From assembly GCA_009783245.1 (NCBI GenBank), contig WRHL01000002.1, positions 1 to 64,000 on the forward strand: 64,000 nucleotides of DNA, read 5' to 3'. Below the pieces are notes generated by a model, which had not been told where the DNA came from, searched no databases, and saw nothing but the letters and a program-made list of their open reading frames with translations. Each line of letters begins with the position of its first letter. Position 1 is the stretch's first letter. Shown one piece after another: positions 8,536 through 18,485 of this stretch. The position numbers and the translations under genes are program-made. Source of the stretch: Coriobacteriia bacterium. Lineage in GTDB: Bacteria; Actinomycetota; Coriobacteriia; Coriobacteriales; UBA8131.

Positions 8536-10178
8536 GGCGCCACCCCCATCCTGCAGACGCCTGCGGGACAGCGCTTATGTGTGATGTGCTCCTCGTATTC
8601 ATCGTGGAAATAGCGCAGCGTGGTTATGACGGGGTTGGCCGCCGTCTTGCCCAGGGCGCACCGGGAGGCCAGGGTCATGGTCTCGCAGATGCCCTCCAGT
8701 ATCTCAAGGTCCGCGAACTCGCCTTCACCCTCGCATATCCGGGTCAGTATGTCCAAAAGCCAGCGCAGGCCCTCGCGACAGGGCACGCATTTCCCGCAGC
8801 ATTCGCGGGCTAGGAACTCCACGTAGTAGCGGGCGGTCTCCACCATGCAGGTGCGCTCGTCCATCACTATCATGCCGCCGGAGCCCATCATTGAGCCGTA
8901 CTCAAGCAGCGTGTCGAAGTCCACGGGCACGTCCAAAAGCGAATCAGGCAAACAGCCGCCCGAGGGGCCGCCTGTCTGTATGGCCTTGAAGCGCCGGTTC
9001 CCCGGTATCCCACCGCCTATGTCAAAGATGATCTCACGTAGCGTGGTACCCATGGGAACCTCTATCAAGCCGCTCCGCTTTATCTTGCCTACCAGCGCGA
9101 ACACCTTGGTTCCCTTGCTCTTGTCCGTGCCGGTCTGCGCGTACCAATCCCCGCCGTTGGCTATGATCAGCGGGATGTTGATGAAGGTCTCCACGTTGTT
9201 CAAAACGGTGGGCTGTCCCCAGAGGCCCTCTTGGGTTGAACGGATGTACTTCGCCCGTGGCTCGCCCACCGCGCCTTCTATGGAGGCTATCATGGCCGAG
9301 CTCTCACCGCAGACAAAAGCGCCGCCGCCCCGTACCACCTGCACGCGCAGCTGCTTGTCGCTGCCCAGTACAGAGTCGCCCAGGATCCCAGCTGCCTCGG
9401 CATCCAGGATGGCCTGCTTCATGGTGCGCAGCGCCGTGGTGTACTCGTCGCGGATGTACAGGTAGGCATCGGTGGCCCCCACGGCCACGGCACAGATGGC
9501 AACACCCTCCAACACGCTGTGCGGGTCACCCTCCAGCATGGAGCGGTCCATAAAGGCGCCAGGGTCGCCCTCGTCGCCGTTTAAGATCACGTATTTGGGG
9601 TTGTTGTTATAACCGGCGGCAATGCGCCACTTGCGGCCAGCAGGGAACCCAGCGCCTCCCCTGCCGCGTATGCCTGAGCGCTCCACCTGGGAGATGATCT
9701 CCTCCGGTGTCATGGTCAGGGCCTTCTTCAGCGATTCATACACGCCACGCGAAAGCGCGTCGTCCAACAGCTCGGGATCCAGCTCTCCCACATTGCGCAG
9801 TGCGAGTTTCTTTTGTGACGAGTAGAACGGGTTCTCTTCCCTTCCTGTCACTCGCTGCCCCGCATCATCGCGGTACAAGAGCCGCTCGACGGGCTCGCCG
9901 CCCAGGCTCTCGATTATTGCTGCGGCATCCTTGGGTTTGACCCGGTAGTAGGAGATGTCATCCGGCATGACCTTCACAACCGGCCCGTAGCCACAGAAGC
10001 CGTGGCAGCCGGTCTGCTTGACCAGGGGCTCCACCGTGGCATCCGTGGCCGCAGCGCCCGCAACGCCGGCAGCAGCGGCTAACGCCAACTGCTCTTTAAG
10101 CGCGGTGACAACAGCCTTACTGCCACTGGCAATGCAGCCGGTGTCGCAGCAGACAAGGATGGTCCTCTTGGCGCTCAT
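8532..10178 (-). CDS. NuoF/HndC/HoxF-like NAD(P)- and FMN-binding flavoprotein subunit
   Basis: [49 protein letters not shown]; N-terminal CCDTGC...TGCHGFC thioredoxin-like [2Fe-2S] domain. Confidence 0.93.
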   Translation of the reverse strand: [548 protein letters not shown]

Positions 10179-10660
10179 GCGACCACCTCCCCTGCTTCCC
10201 TGCGACGATAGTCGGCGATGACCTCAGCGATTATCTCGTCGGTGAGGTTGCCGTAATACTCCTCGCCTATCTGCATGGCGGGAGCCAACGCGCAACAGCC
10301 CAGGCAGGCGACCGTCTCTATGGTGAAGAGGCCGTCTGCGTCGGTGCCGCCCAGACCCACGCCTAACAGACGTTCCAGCGACTGGAGCACGCCCTTGGAG
10401 TCCTTGATATGGCAGGCCGTGCCGTCGCAGACCTTGATGACGTGCTTGCCGCGCGGTGTCAGGCTGAAGGTATGGTAGAAGGTGGCCATGGCATAGGCCT
10501 GCGACAGGGGGACCTTCAGATAGTCCGCTGCCGCGACTATGTGCTCTTTGGGCAGGTAGCCGCACTCCTTTTGGATATCCTGAAAGACAGCAAGCGTGTG
10601 CTGCCTTTCAGGTGGGTATGCCTGGAGCAGCTCAGTGAGCTTCTCCTGCGCCAGGATCAT
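10175..10660 (-). CDS. NuoE/HndA-like thioredoxin-fold [2Fe-2S] subunit
   Basis: CDGTACHIKDSKGVLQSLERLLGV...VACLGCCALAPAMQI; 4-nt overlaps with both neighbours. Confidence 0.92.
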   Translation of the reverse strand: MILAQEKLTELLQAYPPERQHTLAVFQDIQKECGYLPKEHIVAAADYLKVPLSQAYAMATFYHTFSLTPRGKHVIKVCDGTACHIKDSKGVLQSLERLLGVGLGGTDADGLFTIETVACLGCCALAPAMQIGEEYYGNLTDEIIAEVIADYRRREAGEVVA

Positions 10661-12597
10661 ATTCCCAGCGCCTTCCTCTTTGCGTTGATGTGGTCGAGTA
10701 TGCCCTGCGCGGCCGCGTGCGGGTCGGTCTCAACCAGGAACTTGCCACCGGTCAGGCCCTCTATGTCGCTGGTCAGCACCTGCGACACCAGCGGGCTGCC
10801 CAAAACGGGCGGCACCACGCCTACGTGGGTCAACACGCCAAGCGCAACCACCCAGGTGCCAATGGACACGGCCTTCTCGTGCTGTAGCTCTGGCGCAGAG
10901 GCGGCCACGGGCAAATCCTTGATCTGTACACCCAGATAGCCGGCCAGCGCACCCAGAAGGTCGCCGATGCGGGAGTTGTCCACGCAGCTGCCCATGTGCA
11001 GGACGGGGGGCAGCGGCCCACCCAGGCCCGCGGCCTCGCCTACGGCGGTCAGCACGCCCAAGAGCTTCTCGCCGGCGTACTTCTTGGCGCCCTCCGGAGA
11101 GAGGAAGCCGTACTTGGCCAGGGCGTGGGCCGTGCAGCCCGTCGCCACTATGAGCACGTTGTTCGCAAGCAGGTCCTTGACCATCTCGATGGTGGTCTGG
11201 TCCTGCGTCACCTTCACGTTGTTGCAGCCGGCAAAGCCCACGGCGCCCAGCACGTTGCCGGCCACTATGTTGTCGATCAGCGGCTTGAGCGGGTCCTCCG
11301 CGTTGACCGCGGCCAGTGCCTGGACTATGGTCTCCAGGCTGAAACCGCCCCAGGCCTCCGACTTGTGCGTGGGTATCTGCACCTTGGCAGCGTCGCGCTT
11401 CGCAAAGGCGGCGATGGCCATACGCACGGCCTCCTGTGCCTTCTCGTCAGCGTTTTGCGGGGTGAAGGGCAGGTACTCCGCGTCGGGCAGCTGCCCGATG
11501 GGCGTGGTGGTGACCACCTTGGTGTGGTAGCAGGCGGCGACCTTGGTGATGGAGGGCATGAAGCACTGCACGTCGACCACCATGAGCTCCACGGCCCCGG
11601 TGATGATGGCCAGCTCCTGGCTCAGGTAGTTGCCGGCCAGCGGTATGCCCTGGCGCATGAGCACCTCGTTGCCCGAGCAGCAGATGCCGGCTATATTGAT
11701 GCCAGCGGCGCCGGCCGCTATGGCCTCGCCTTCCAACTTGCGTGCCCACTCCACAATCTTCTCGGACACCTCCGGCATATGCCCGTGTACCACAATATTG
11801 ACCTTGTCGTTGCTCAGGACGCCCAGATTGGCCTCGGTCTTGACGGGGTACGGGATGCCAAACAGTATGTCCTGGATGTCCGTGCCCATCTGCAGGCCGG
11901 CGTAACCATCCACCAGGCCCAGTTTGACGCAGGACAGCAGCAGGTTGATCGGCGATCCGTCCACGCCCATGGAGGTCTGGTGCATGGCCGTGCGGATCTC
12001 GCGGTCCGGGTTCTTGGGCAGCACGCCCAGCTTGCCCCAGGTCTCCACCAGCGCGGGTGAGGCGGTAGCCGTCAGCCATTTCATGGGCTCATCCGTCTGG
12101 TTGCCAAAGTCAGCCAGGGCGGCGTTGGCGATCTCCAGCGCCAGCTCATCGGTGGACTTGCCCTCAGTTGAGATGCCCAGCTTGGCCGCCACGGGCCCTA
12201 TCTTGTCCGCACCCCTGATCTCATAGGGCGCCGTGCCCTCAGCCGCCGCCTTGAGGCAGTGGATGGCAGAATACGCGTGGTCAGCGTGGGAGGCCGCGCC
12301 GCCCACCGTGGTGCGCAAAAGGTTACGGGCGACGATAAGGTCGGCGTCCGCGCCGCAGATACCTTCACGGGGCTCGCCAAAGGGATTGATCCGGCAGGGG
12401 CCCTGCAGGCAGTTGCGACAGCAGATGCCCAGGTCACCAAAGCCGCACTGCGGCTTCTGCTGCTCAAAACGGTCCCAGGTGGTCTCGATATGCTCGCGGT
12501 TGGCCTTCTCCAGCATCTCGGCTGCCGCGGGGTCTATGGTCTGCTGGCAGTAGTGTTGATGGGCGTGGGTATGAGAACCTTGATTTGTATCACACAT
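10657..12597 (-). CDS. cooS: Anaerobic Ni-Fe carbon monoxide dehydrogenase catalytic subunit
   Basis: FGDLGICCRNCLQGPCRINPFGEP...GICGADAD, VVHGHMPEVSEKIVEWA, ICCSGNEVLMRQGIPLAGNYLSQELAI, VDVQCFMPSI, GFAGCNNVKV, VATGCTAHALAKYGFL, MGSCVDNSRIGD. Confidence 0.96.
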   Translation of the reverse strand: MCDTNQGSHTHAHQHYCQQTIDPAAAEMLEKANREHIETTWDRFEQQKPQCGFGDLGICCRNCLQGPCRINPFGEPREGICGADADLIVARNLLRTTVGGAASHADHAYSAIHCLKAAAEGTAPYEIRGADKIGPVAAKLGISTEGKSTDELALEIANAALADFGNQTDEPMKWLTATASPALVETWGKLGVLPKNPDREIRTAMHQTSMGVDGSPINLLLSCVKLGLVDGYAGLQMGTDIQDILFGIPYPVKTEANLGVLSNDKVNIVVHGHMPEVSEKIVEWARKLEGEAIAAGAAGINIAGICCSGNEVLMRQGIPLAGNYLSQELAIITGAVELMVVDVQCFMPSITKVAACYHTKVVTTTPIGQLPDAEYLPFTPQNADEKAQEAVRMAIAAFAKRDAAKVQIPTHKSEAWGGFSLETIVQALAAVNAEDPLKPLIDNIVAGNVLGAVGFAGCNNVKVTQDQTTIEMVKDLLANNVLIVATGCTAHALAKYGFLSPEGAKKYAGEKLLGVLTAVGEAAGLGGPLPPVLHMGSCVDNSRIGDLLGALAGYLGVQIKDLPVAASAPELQHEKAVSIGTWVVALGVLTHVGVVPPVLGSPLVSQVLTSDIEGLTGGKFLVETDPHAAAQGILDHINAKRKALGI

Positions 12598-12656
12598 GGA
12601 TGTTTCCTCCTTTTAAGTGGTGTCGCGGTTTTTCGCGGTGTGTCGTTGTAGGGGCC

Positions 12657-13175
12657 TCAGGCCACGGTCGCCTCTGGCACAGCTGCCATTTCGACCAGGT
12701 ATTTCACGCGCTTGCCCTTGCTGTAGGTGTCGGGGTCCTCAAACACCAGGGCCTTGGTAGGACAGGCCTGCACGCAGGCTGGGTCATCCCCAGGCGCCAC
12801 GCACAGGTCGCATTTGCTGATACTGTAGGTCCCAGCCCTGAGCCTGCCCTCCTCGATGGCCCCAAAGGGGCAGGCGATGAAGCACATCGAGCACCCTATG
12901 CAGCGGTTCTTATCGTAAAGTACCACGCCGTCCGGGTTCAGGCTCAACGCCTTGGTCACGCAGGCCCTGACGCATTGCGCATCCTGACAGTGGCGGCACC
13001 CCAGGGGAAAGCCCCTGCCGCTCCCGCCCACCTCGACATGCACCCCGCTGAGCTGCAGATCCGGCTCCGCCAGAGCGCCGTACAGCGTCCGCGAGCTGGA
13101 ATGCGCCACGCAACACGCAATCTCGCAGGAATGGCACGCCATGCATCTTTCATCGTCGATTAGGATTTTTTTCAC
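12657..13175 (-). CDS. cooF: CooF-like polyferredoxin (4Fe-4S electron-transfer protein)
   Basis: CMACHSCEIACCVAHS, CRHCQDAQCVRACVTKAL, CIGCSMCFIACPFGAI, CDLCVAPGDDPACVQACPTKAL; GTG start at 13175 after GGAGGGATCAGC. Lies immediately upstream of cooS. Confidence 0.85.
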   Translation of the reverse strand: MKKILIDDERCMACHSCEIACCVAHSSSRTLYGALAEPDLQLSGVHVEVGGSGRGFPLGCRHCQDAQCVRACVTKALSLNPDGVVLYDKNRCIGCSMCFIACPFGAIEEGRLRAGTYSISKCDLCVAPGDDPACVQACPTKALVFEDPDTYSKGKRVKYLVEMAAVPEATVA

Positions 13176-13534
13176 GCTGATCCCTCCTTTTTCCTCTTCT
13201 GTATGGGTCATTATCCTGATACTCAACCTGAGTATTGCTTCTTGGACTGACTGCTCTGAAAAAGTAGATCATTGATTCTGGCACCAAATTGATAACAATA
13301 AGTACCATTTTCAGTATAAGCGGTGCGTCATACTTCCTGCAATGCATTTCATCGGCGCTGACAGCTGTCGTACCCCCTATGGTCTGTTCCAGCGTGCCGT
13401 CGGCTCGACTCAATGACTCTCCCTCCTTTCTCATGATAAAACCGTGCCGACAATTCGGCGCACTGGGTCGTATTACTGTTGACGGATCCACAAGGAGGAA
13501 CCGACACGCCGTTAACTGGAGTGAGGGAGGAATC

Positions 13535-15220
13535 ATGAAAAGAAGACTGACCATAGTATTGAGCGTGGCGCTGGCTGCTGTCTTGGCACTGTCGTGTTGG
13601 GGGTGCGCGCCAAAGGTCGATGTTGCAGAGGAAGCAGCCACCGGGCGACCACCTGACAGCACGGCCACTGTGCCTACCTCTGGCAACACAGCCCTTCCGC
13701 CTTCTTCACTGTATGAGGGCGAATTCAGCGAAAGCTATGAGCTGTGGGGGGATTTCAATACCGAGGAGTACTCAGCGCTTACCGAGAACGGCTTCCTCAG
13801 CGTGGCCACCAACCCCACCTCGACCTTCTCGTCAAGTGTGGATACCGCAAGCTACGCGAACCTGCGACGCATGATCAACAGCGGTTATGACCTGAAGAGC
13901 ATCCCCTCGGGGGCCATAAGGACCGAGGAGTTCCTCAACTATTTCAACTATGACTTTGTAAAGCCCAGTGACGGTGATGCCTTTGCCATCAGCGTGCAGA
14001 TCGCTGACTGCCCCTGGAACAAGGATACGCGCTTGATGATCGTCGGCTTGCAGGCCCAGGATTTTGAGACTGCTACTGCAGCTGCCGGTGTCAACGCGGA
14101 ACTGGGGTCGAACCTGGTCTTCCTCATCGATGTCTCGGGTTCCATGAACAGTGCGGACAAGCTCCCTCTGCTCAAGGAAAGCTTCTCCTATCTGGTCGAC
14201 CAGCTGAACCCCAATGACCGGGTCTCGATTGTCACCTATGCCGGCTCAGACCGCGTGGTGCTGGAAGGGGTTTATGCCAGTGAGAAGAAAACGATACTCA
14301 AAGCCCTTGAGGGTTTGCAGTCAGGTGGCTCAACCGCCGGCGCAAAGGGGCTGACGCGTGCCTACGATATTGCTGGGAAGTACTACATCGAGGGCGGCAA
14401 CAACCGAATCATCCTGGCTTCTGACGGTGATCTGAATGTGGGCATCAGCAGCGAAAGCGAGCTGCATGATTTTGTAAGCGAGAAGCGCGCCAGCGGCATC
14501 TACCTTTCTGTGCTTGGCTTTGGTACAGGCAATTACAAGGACAACAAGATGAAGACCGTCGCACAGTATGGCAACGGCACCTATTATTACATCGACTGTA
14601 TCGAAGAGGCCATCAAGGTCTTTGGCGAGGATTTGAGCGCTACCCTGTTCAGCGTTGCCGATGATGTGAAGGTAGAGGTCGAGTTCAACCCTGCCTACAT
14701 CAAGGGCTATCGTCTGATAGGTTATGAGAGCCGTCTGATGAGCCATGAGGATTTCACCAACGATAAGGTGGATGCTGCTGAGGTAGGGGCCGGACACCAG
14801 GTAATCGTCGCCTATGAGATAGTCATGGCTGATTCCGCCTTTGAGATCGGCGGAGCGCCGTTGAAGTACCAGGGGCAGGGCGCTGGCGTGGGTTCAGGCG
14901 AAGGTGTCGGAGCAGGCAACGGTGCAGGTGTCGAGAACGGCGAGTGGCTCACCCTGGCGCTACGCTACAAGGACCCTGGAGCTACTGAGTCAAAGCTCAG
15001 GGAGCGCGCAGTAGGCAAGGCTGCCTATGTCAGCGAACCCAACGAGGACTGGATCTTCGCCTCGGCGGTCATCGAGTTCTGCATGGTGGTCTCCCAAAGC
15101 GATTACGTGGGTACCGCAACCCTGCAGGGGGCAATAGAGCGTGCGCAGGCGGGCGAGAAGTCCGACCCGTACCGCACGGAGTTCATCTCCCTGGCCCAGA
15201 AGCTGGCATATCGCGATTAA
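13535..15220 (+). CDS. VWFA-domain lipoprotein (YfbK-like)
   Basis: MKRRLTIVLSVALAAVLALSCWGC lipoprotein signal; NLVFLIDVSGSMNSADKLPLLKESFSYLVDQL; ATG 13535 preceded by GAGGGAGG. Confidence 0.88.
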   Translation: MKRRLTIVLSVALAAVLALSCWGCAPKVDVAEEAATGRPPDSTATVPTSGNTALPPSSLYEGEFSESYELWGDFNTEEYSALTENGFLSVATNPTSTFSSSVDTASYANLRRMINSGYDLKSIPSGAIRTEEFLNYFNYDFVKPSDGDAFAISVQIADCPWNKDTRLMIVGLQAQDFETATAAAGVNAELGSNLVFLIDVSGSMNSADKLPLLKESFSYLVDQLNPNDRVSIVTYAGSDRVVLEGVYASEKKTILKALEGLQSGGSTAGAKGLTRAYDIAGKYYIEGGNNRIILASDGDLNVGISSESELHDFVSEKRASGIYLSVLGFGTGNYKDNKMKTVAQYGNGTYYYIDCIEEAIKVFGEDLSATLFSVADDVKVEVEFNPAYIKGYRLIGYESRLMSHEDFTNDKVDAAEVGAGHQVIVAYEIVMADSAFEIGGAPLKYQGQGAGVGSGEGVGAGNGAGVENGEWLTLALRYKDPGATESKLRERAVGKAAYVSEPNEDWIFASAVIEFCMVVSQSDYVGTATLQGAIERAQAGEKSDPYRTEFISLAQKLAYRD

Positions 15221-15260
15221 AACTGACAGGCGATGTCCAGAAGCTGGCACGGCGCCAACT

Positions 15261-15338
15261 GGGACAAGGGGCAGTGGGACAAGGGGCACCGCTGCCCCTT
15301 GTCCCGTGTTGCGGTGGGACAGAAGGGACGGTACCGTC
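15261..15338. repeat. Palindromic repeat cluster (GGGACAAGGGGCA family) between convergent genes
   Basis: GGGACAAGGGGCA-CCGC-TGCCCCTTGTCCC at 15276-15305 with half copies on both sides. Confidence 0.88.
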
Positions 15339-15340
15339 TA

Positions 15341-16684
15341 CTACCCACCCACCTGAGCGATCTCAAATTCCAGGGTCGGCGGCAGCGAGGTGGTCGAGGT
15401 CGCCTGCCGGGGAGTCCCAGAGAAGCCTCCCCAGAATCGTTGCCAGCTGATCTTCACGCCTTCCCACCAACTGGGCTCGGGCACGTTCTCAGTTGCCACC
15501 AGATTCACATGGGAGATGACCTCCCGGTTCTGCGTCCAGATGATGGAACCCACCACATCACCCTTCATGATGGAGCCTTCCCTCTCGATCAGCTTCACTT
15601 CCTGGGTGATCGGGCCGTCGTAATCAAAGAAGACGGTTGAGACCGGCTGTTCGGCGACCACGGACACCGTCTTATCTATCCAACTAGGGCAGGCGAGGTT
15701 CGCGACCGGTATGGTCGAATTGATCAGCTCGATGGTACGGTAGTGCGCAAAACCCCATTCCAGCAACACCCGCGCGTCATCAAAACGCTGATACTCATCG
15801 CCACAGTGGAAGACAACCGCATAGAACTCAAAGCTGTTGCGCTTGGCGCTTGCGACCAGACAATAGCCGGCCTCATCGGTGAAGCCGGTCTTCACGCCGT
15901 TCGCGCCTGGCATAGAATCCAGCAGTTGGTTGGTCGAGTAGAAATACTCCTCGCGGTCATCGATCTCAAGGCTGGCCGTCGACAGGGTGACAACCTCGCG
16001 GAAGATCTCGTTCTCCATGGCAACGCGCGTCAGGGTCAGATAATCCCGGGCCGTTGTGTAGTTGCCGTCATCCTCAATGCCGGAGGCGTTGGAGTACTGC
16101 GTCCCGGTCATGCCCAGCGCCTCGGCCTTCTCGTTCATCATCTTCACAAAGCCGAACTCCGTGCCGCCCACATTCTCGGCGATCGCCACGGCGGCGTCGT
16201 TGCCCGAGGGCACCATCATGCACAAGAGCAGCTCCCGCAGCGTCAGCCTGTCGCCCTGTAGCAGATGCGACGAGGAACCCTCGGTATAGGCCGCCCCATA
16301 AGTCACGTACATGGGGGTGTCGGGACTCGAGTTCTCCAGCGCGACCAGCGCGGTCATGATCTTGGTGGTCGATGCCATGGGCACACTCACATCCGCGTTG
16401 CGCTCCCACAGGATGGTGCCGTCCTTCGCGCAAAGCGCCGCGTAATCAGCCTCTATGTCGGGCGCATCGGGCACCGAGATATAGGCTGAGCTCGTCGGCC
16501 GGTCCTGGTAGGCCTCGCTGATGGTCCTTCCGCTGACCGTGTCCTCAGGCCGGATGTCGGCAAGCGCGGTGACAGGAGCCGCAAAGAGGCTCCCCGCCAC
16601 CAGTACAAGGGCAAGTGATATACGGAGAAGGACGGGGCTCACCCCGCGCCCGCGCGAAGGCCTCGGCTTATGCATACAGCTCAC
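15341..16684 (-). CDS. dacA: D-alanyl-D-alanine carboxypeptidase (penicillin-binding protein, S11 family)
   Basis: MASTTKIMTALVALE (SxxK), VPSGNDAAVAIAE (SxN), NGVKTGFTDEAGYCLVASAKR (KTG). Confidence 0.92.
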   Translation of the reverse strand: MSCMHKPRPSRGRGVSPVLLRISLALVLVAGSLFAAPVTALADIRPEDTVSGRTISEAYQDRPTSSAYISVPDAPDIEADYAALCAKDGTILWERNADVSVPMASTTKIMTALVALENSSPDTPMYVTYGAAYTEGSSSHLLQGDRLTLRELLLCMMVPSGNDAAVAIAENVGGTEFGFVKMMNEKAEALGMTGTQYSNASGIEDDGNYTTARDYLTLTRVAMENEIFREVVTLSTASLEIDDREEYFYSTNQLLDSMPGANGVKTGFTDEAGYCLVASAKRNSFEFYAVVFHCGDEYQRFDDARVLLEWGFAHYRTIELINSTIPVANLACPSWIDKTVSVVAEQPVSTVFFDYDGPITQEVKLIEREGSIMKGDVVGSIIWTQNREVISHVNLVATENVPEPSWWEGVKISWQRFWGGFSGTPRQATSTTSLPPTLEFEIAQVGG

Positions 16685-17090
16685 GTGGCTCCATCACGCG
16701 GAAGCCCGCTGCGATGATGACCGCCTCGGCTTCCTCATGCGCGTCGACGCGCAGGATGTCTACGGCGTGGCCGGCGCCTGAGGCAAAGCAGTAGGCGTAC
16801 TCAACGTTGATGCCCGCAGCGTCCAAGGCCTCCAGCAGGGCGGCAAGGCCACCCGCGTCATCAGAGACCTCCACCGCGAACACCTTGGTCAGCGAAGCGC
16901 GAAAGCCCTTCTCGTTGAGGACTGCATAGGCCTCGCGGGGCGTGTCGGCGATGATGCGGGCCACGCCAAAGCTGGCGGTGTCGGCCACGGTCAGGGCGTG
17001 CATGGATATGCCGGCGTCACCCAGGGTGCGACAGAGCGCAGCGAGCCGGCCCTTATCGTTCTCAAGGAAAACGGTTATCTGGTCGATCAT
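16668..17090 (-). CDS. ACT-domain protein
   Basis: QITVFLENDKGRLAALCRTLGDAGISMHALTVADTASFGVARIIADTP; two ACT-like halves; 1-nt overlap with paaK. Confidence 0.85.
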   Translation of the reverse strand: MIDQITVFLENDKGRLAALCRTLGDAGISMHALTVADTASFGVARIIADTPREAYAVLNEKGFRASLTKVFAVEVSDDAGGLAALLEALDAAGINVEYAYCFASGAGHAVDILRVDAHEEAEAVIIAAGFRVMEPRELYA

Positions 17091-18448
17091 CAGCGCTCCC
17101 CTCCCTTGTTGTCACGGTTGTCGATGACGCGGCGCGCCTTGCCTTCGCTGCGTTCGATGGACTTGGGCTCGACCACCTTGACCTCGACGCTCACCTGCAG
17201 GTTGCTTCTCAGCTCGGCGCTGATGCGGCGCTGCAGGTCCTCGATCTTGCGGATCTCGTCAAAGTCGAAGTCCGGTACGGTCTCCACCTTGAGCGTCATG
17301 CGGTCAAGCGGCCCCTTGCTGGTCAGCACTATCTGGTAGTAGGAGGTGACTTCGCTGAAGCTGGCGAGCACCTCCTGGAACTGGCTGGGGAACACATTGA
17401 CGCCGCGGATGATGAGCATGTCGTCCGTGCGGCCTTGGATGCGGTCCATGCGCCGAAGCGTACGGCCGCAGGCGCACGCGCCCGGCAGGATGCGGCTGAT
17501 GTCGCGGGTGCGGTAGCGGATCAGCGGCGAGCATTCCTTGGTGAGCGTGGTGAAGGCCACCTCGCCGTACTCCCCCTCGGGCACCGGCTGGAGGGTGTTG
17601 GGATCCAGTATCTCCATGATGAAGTGGTCCTCAGCCACATGCAGGCCGTTTTGGTGGCGGCACTCGCAGGAGACCCCGGGGCCCATGACCTCGGACAGCC
17701 CGTAGATGTCCACCACCTTCACACCGAGCTTTGCCTCTATCTCGCGGCGCATGCCCTCTGAGCAGGGCTCTGCGCCACAGATCGCCCCCGATATCTTGAA
17801 GTCCTCAGCGGGGTTGAAGCCCATCTCGATGGCCGTGTCGGCAATGAGCAGCGCATAGGAGGGCGTGCAGGCGAGTATATCCACGCCAAAGTCGCGCATC
17901 ATCTGCACCTGGCGCCGGGTGTTGCCGCTGCTCATGGGCAGGATGGTCGCGCGCATGCGGATACCGCCCTCATGCGCTCCCAGGCCGCCGGTGAACAGGC
18001 CGTAACCGTAGGACACCTGCAAAAGCGAGTGCTCGTCGCCGCCCACCATGGCTATGGTGCGGGCGAAGGTGTCGCCCCAGTTCTCTATGTCCTTTTGCGT
18101 GTAGCCCACCACCGTCGCGTTGCCGGTGGTGCCTGACGAGGCGTGCAGGCGCTGCACACGCGCATCGTCAACAGGGTAGGCGAAGAGGTCAAAGGGGTAG
18201 GCATCCCGCAGGTCCTGTTTGAGGGTGAAGGGCAGTTTCTGCAAGTCGGCAAGGCTGGTTACGTCAGAGGGCTTGATGCCCTTCTCGTCAAAGGCCCGCC
18301 GATAGAAGGGTATGCTCTCATAGCAGTGGGTAACCGTGGACTGCAGCCGCACAAGCTGCAGGGCCTCTAACTCACCGCGGTCCATCATCTCTATGTCTGG
18401 TTGGAAGTACTTCTCCGGCCCAAGTACCCTACCGGTTGAATCTGCCAC
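17090..18448 (-). CDS. paaK: Phenylacetate-CoA ligase (arylacetate-CoA ligase)
   Basis: LHASSGTTGNATVVGYTQKD, DIYGLSEVMGPGVSCECRHQNGLHV, GRTDDMLIIRGVNVFPSQ. GTG start at 18448 after AAGGAAGG; the upstream part of the ORF (18449-18643) is a GC-rich repeat. Confidence 0.9.
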   Translation of the reverse strand: MADSTGRVLGPEKYFQPDIEMMDRGELEALQLVRLQSTVTHCYESIPFYRRAFDEKGIKPSDVTSLADLQKLPFTLKQDLRDAYPFDLFAYPVDDARVQRLHASSGTTGNATVVGYTQKDIENWGDTFARTIAMVGGDEHSLLQVSYGYGLFTGGLGAHEGGIRMRATILPMSSGNTRRQVQMMRDFGVDILACTPSYALLIADTAIEMGFNPAEDFKISGAICGAEPCSEGMRREIEAKLGVKVVDIYGLSEVMGPGVSCECRHQNGLHVAEDHFIMEILDPNTLQPVPEGEYGEVAFTTLTKECSPLIRYRTRDISRILPGACACGRTLRRMDRIQGRTDDMLIIRGVNVFPSQFQEVLASFSEVTSYYQIVLTSKGPLDRMTLKVETVPDFDFDEIRKIEDLQRRISAELRSNLQVSVEVKVVEPKSIERSEGKARRVIDNRDNKGGER

Positions 18449-18485
18449 CTTCTGCGTTCCTTCCTTGTAGCTTGCATGGGGTGTC

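Noticed and set aside
10996-12060. 354-aa plus-strand ORF opposite cooS, and 11447-12079 minus-strand alternate-frame ORF
   Set aside because: GC-rich shadow ORFs overlapping the clearly conserved cooS frame; no recognisable domain or RBS.
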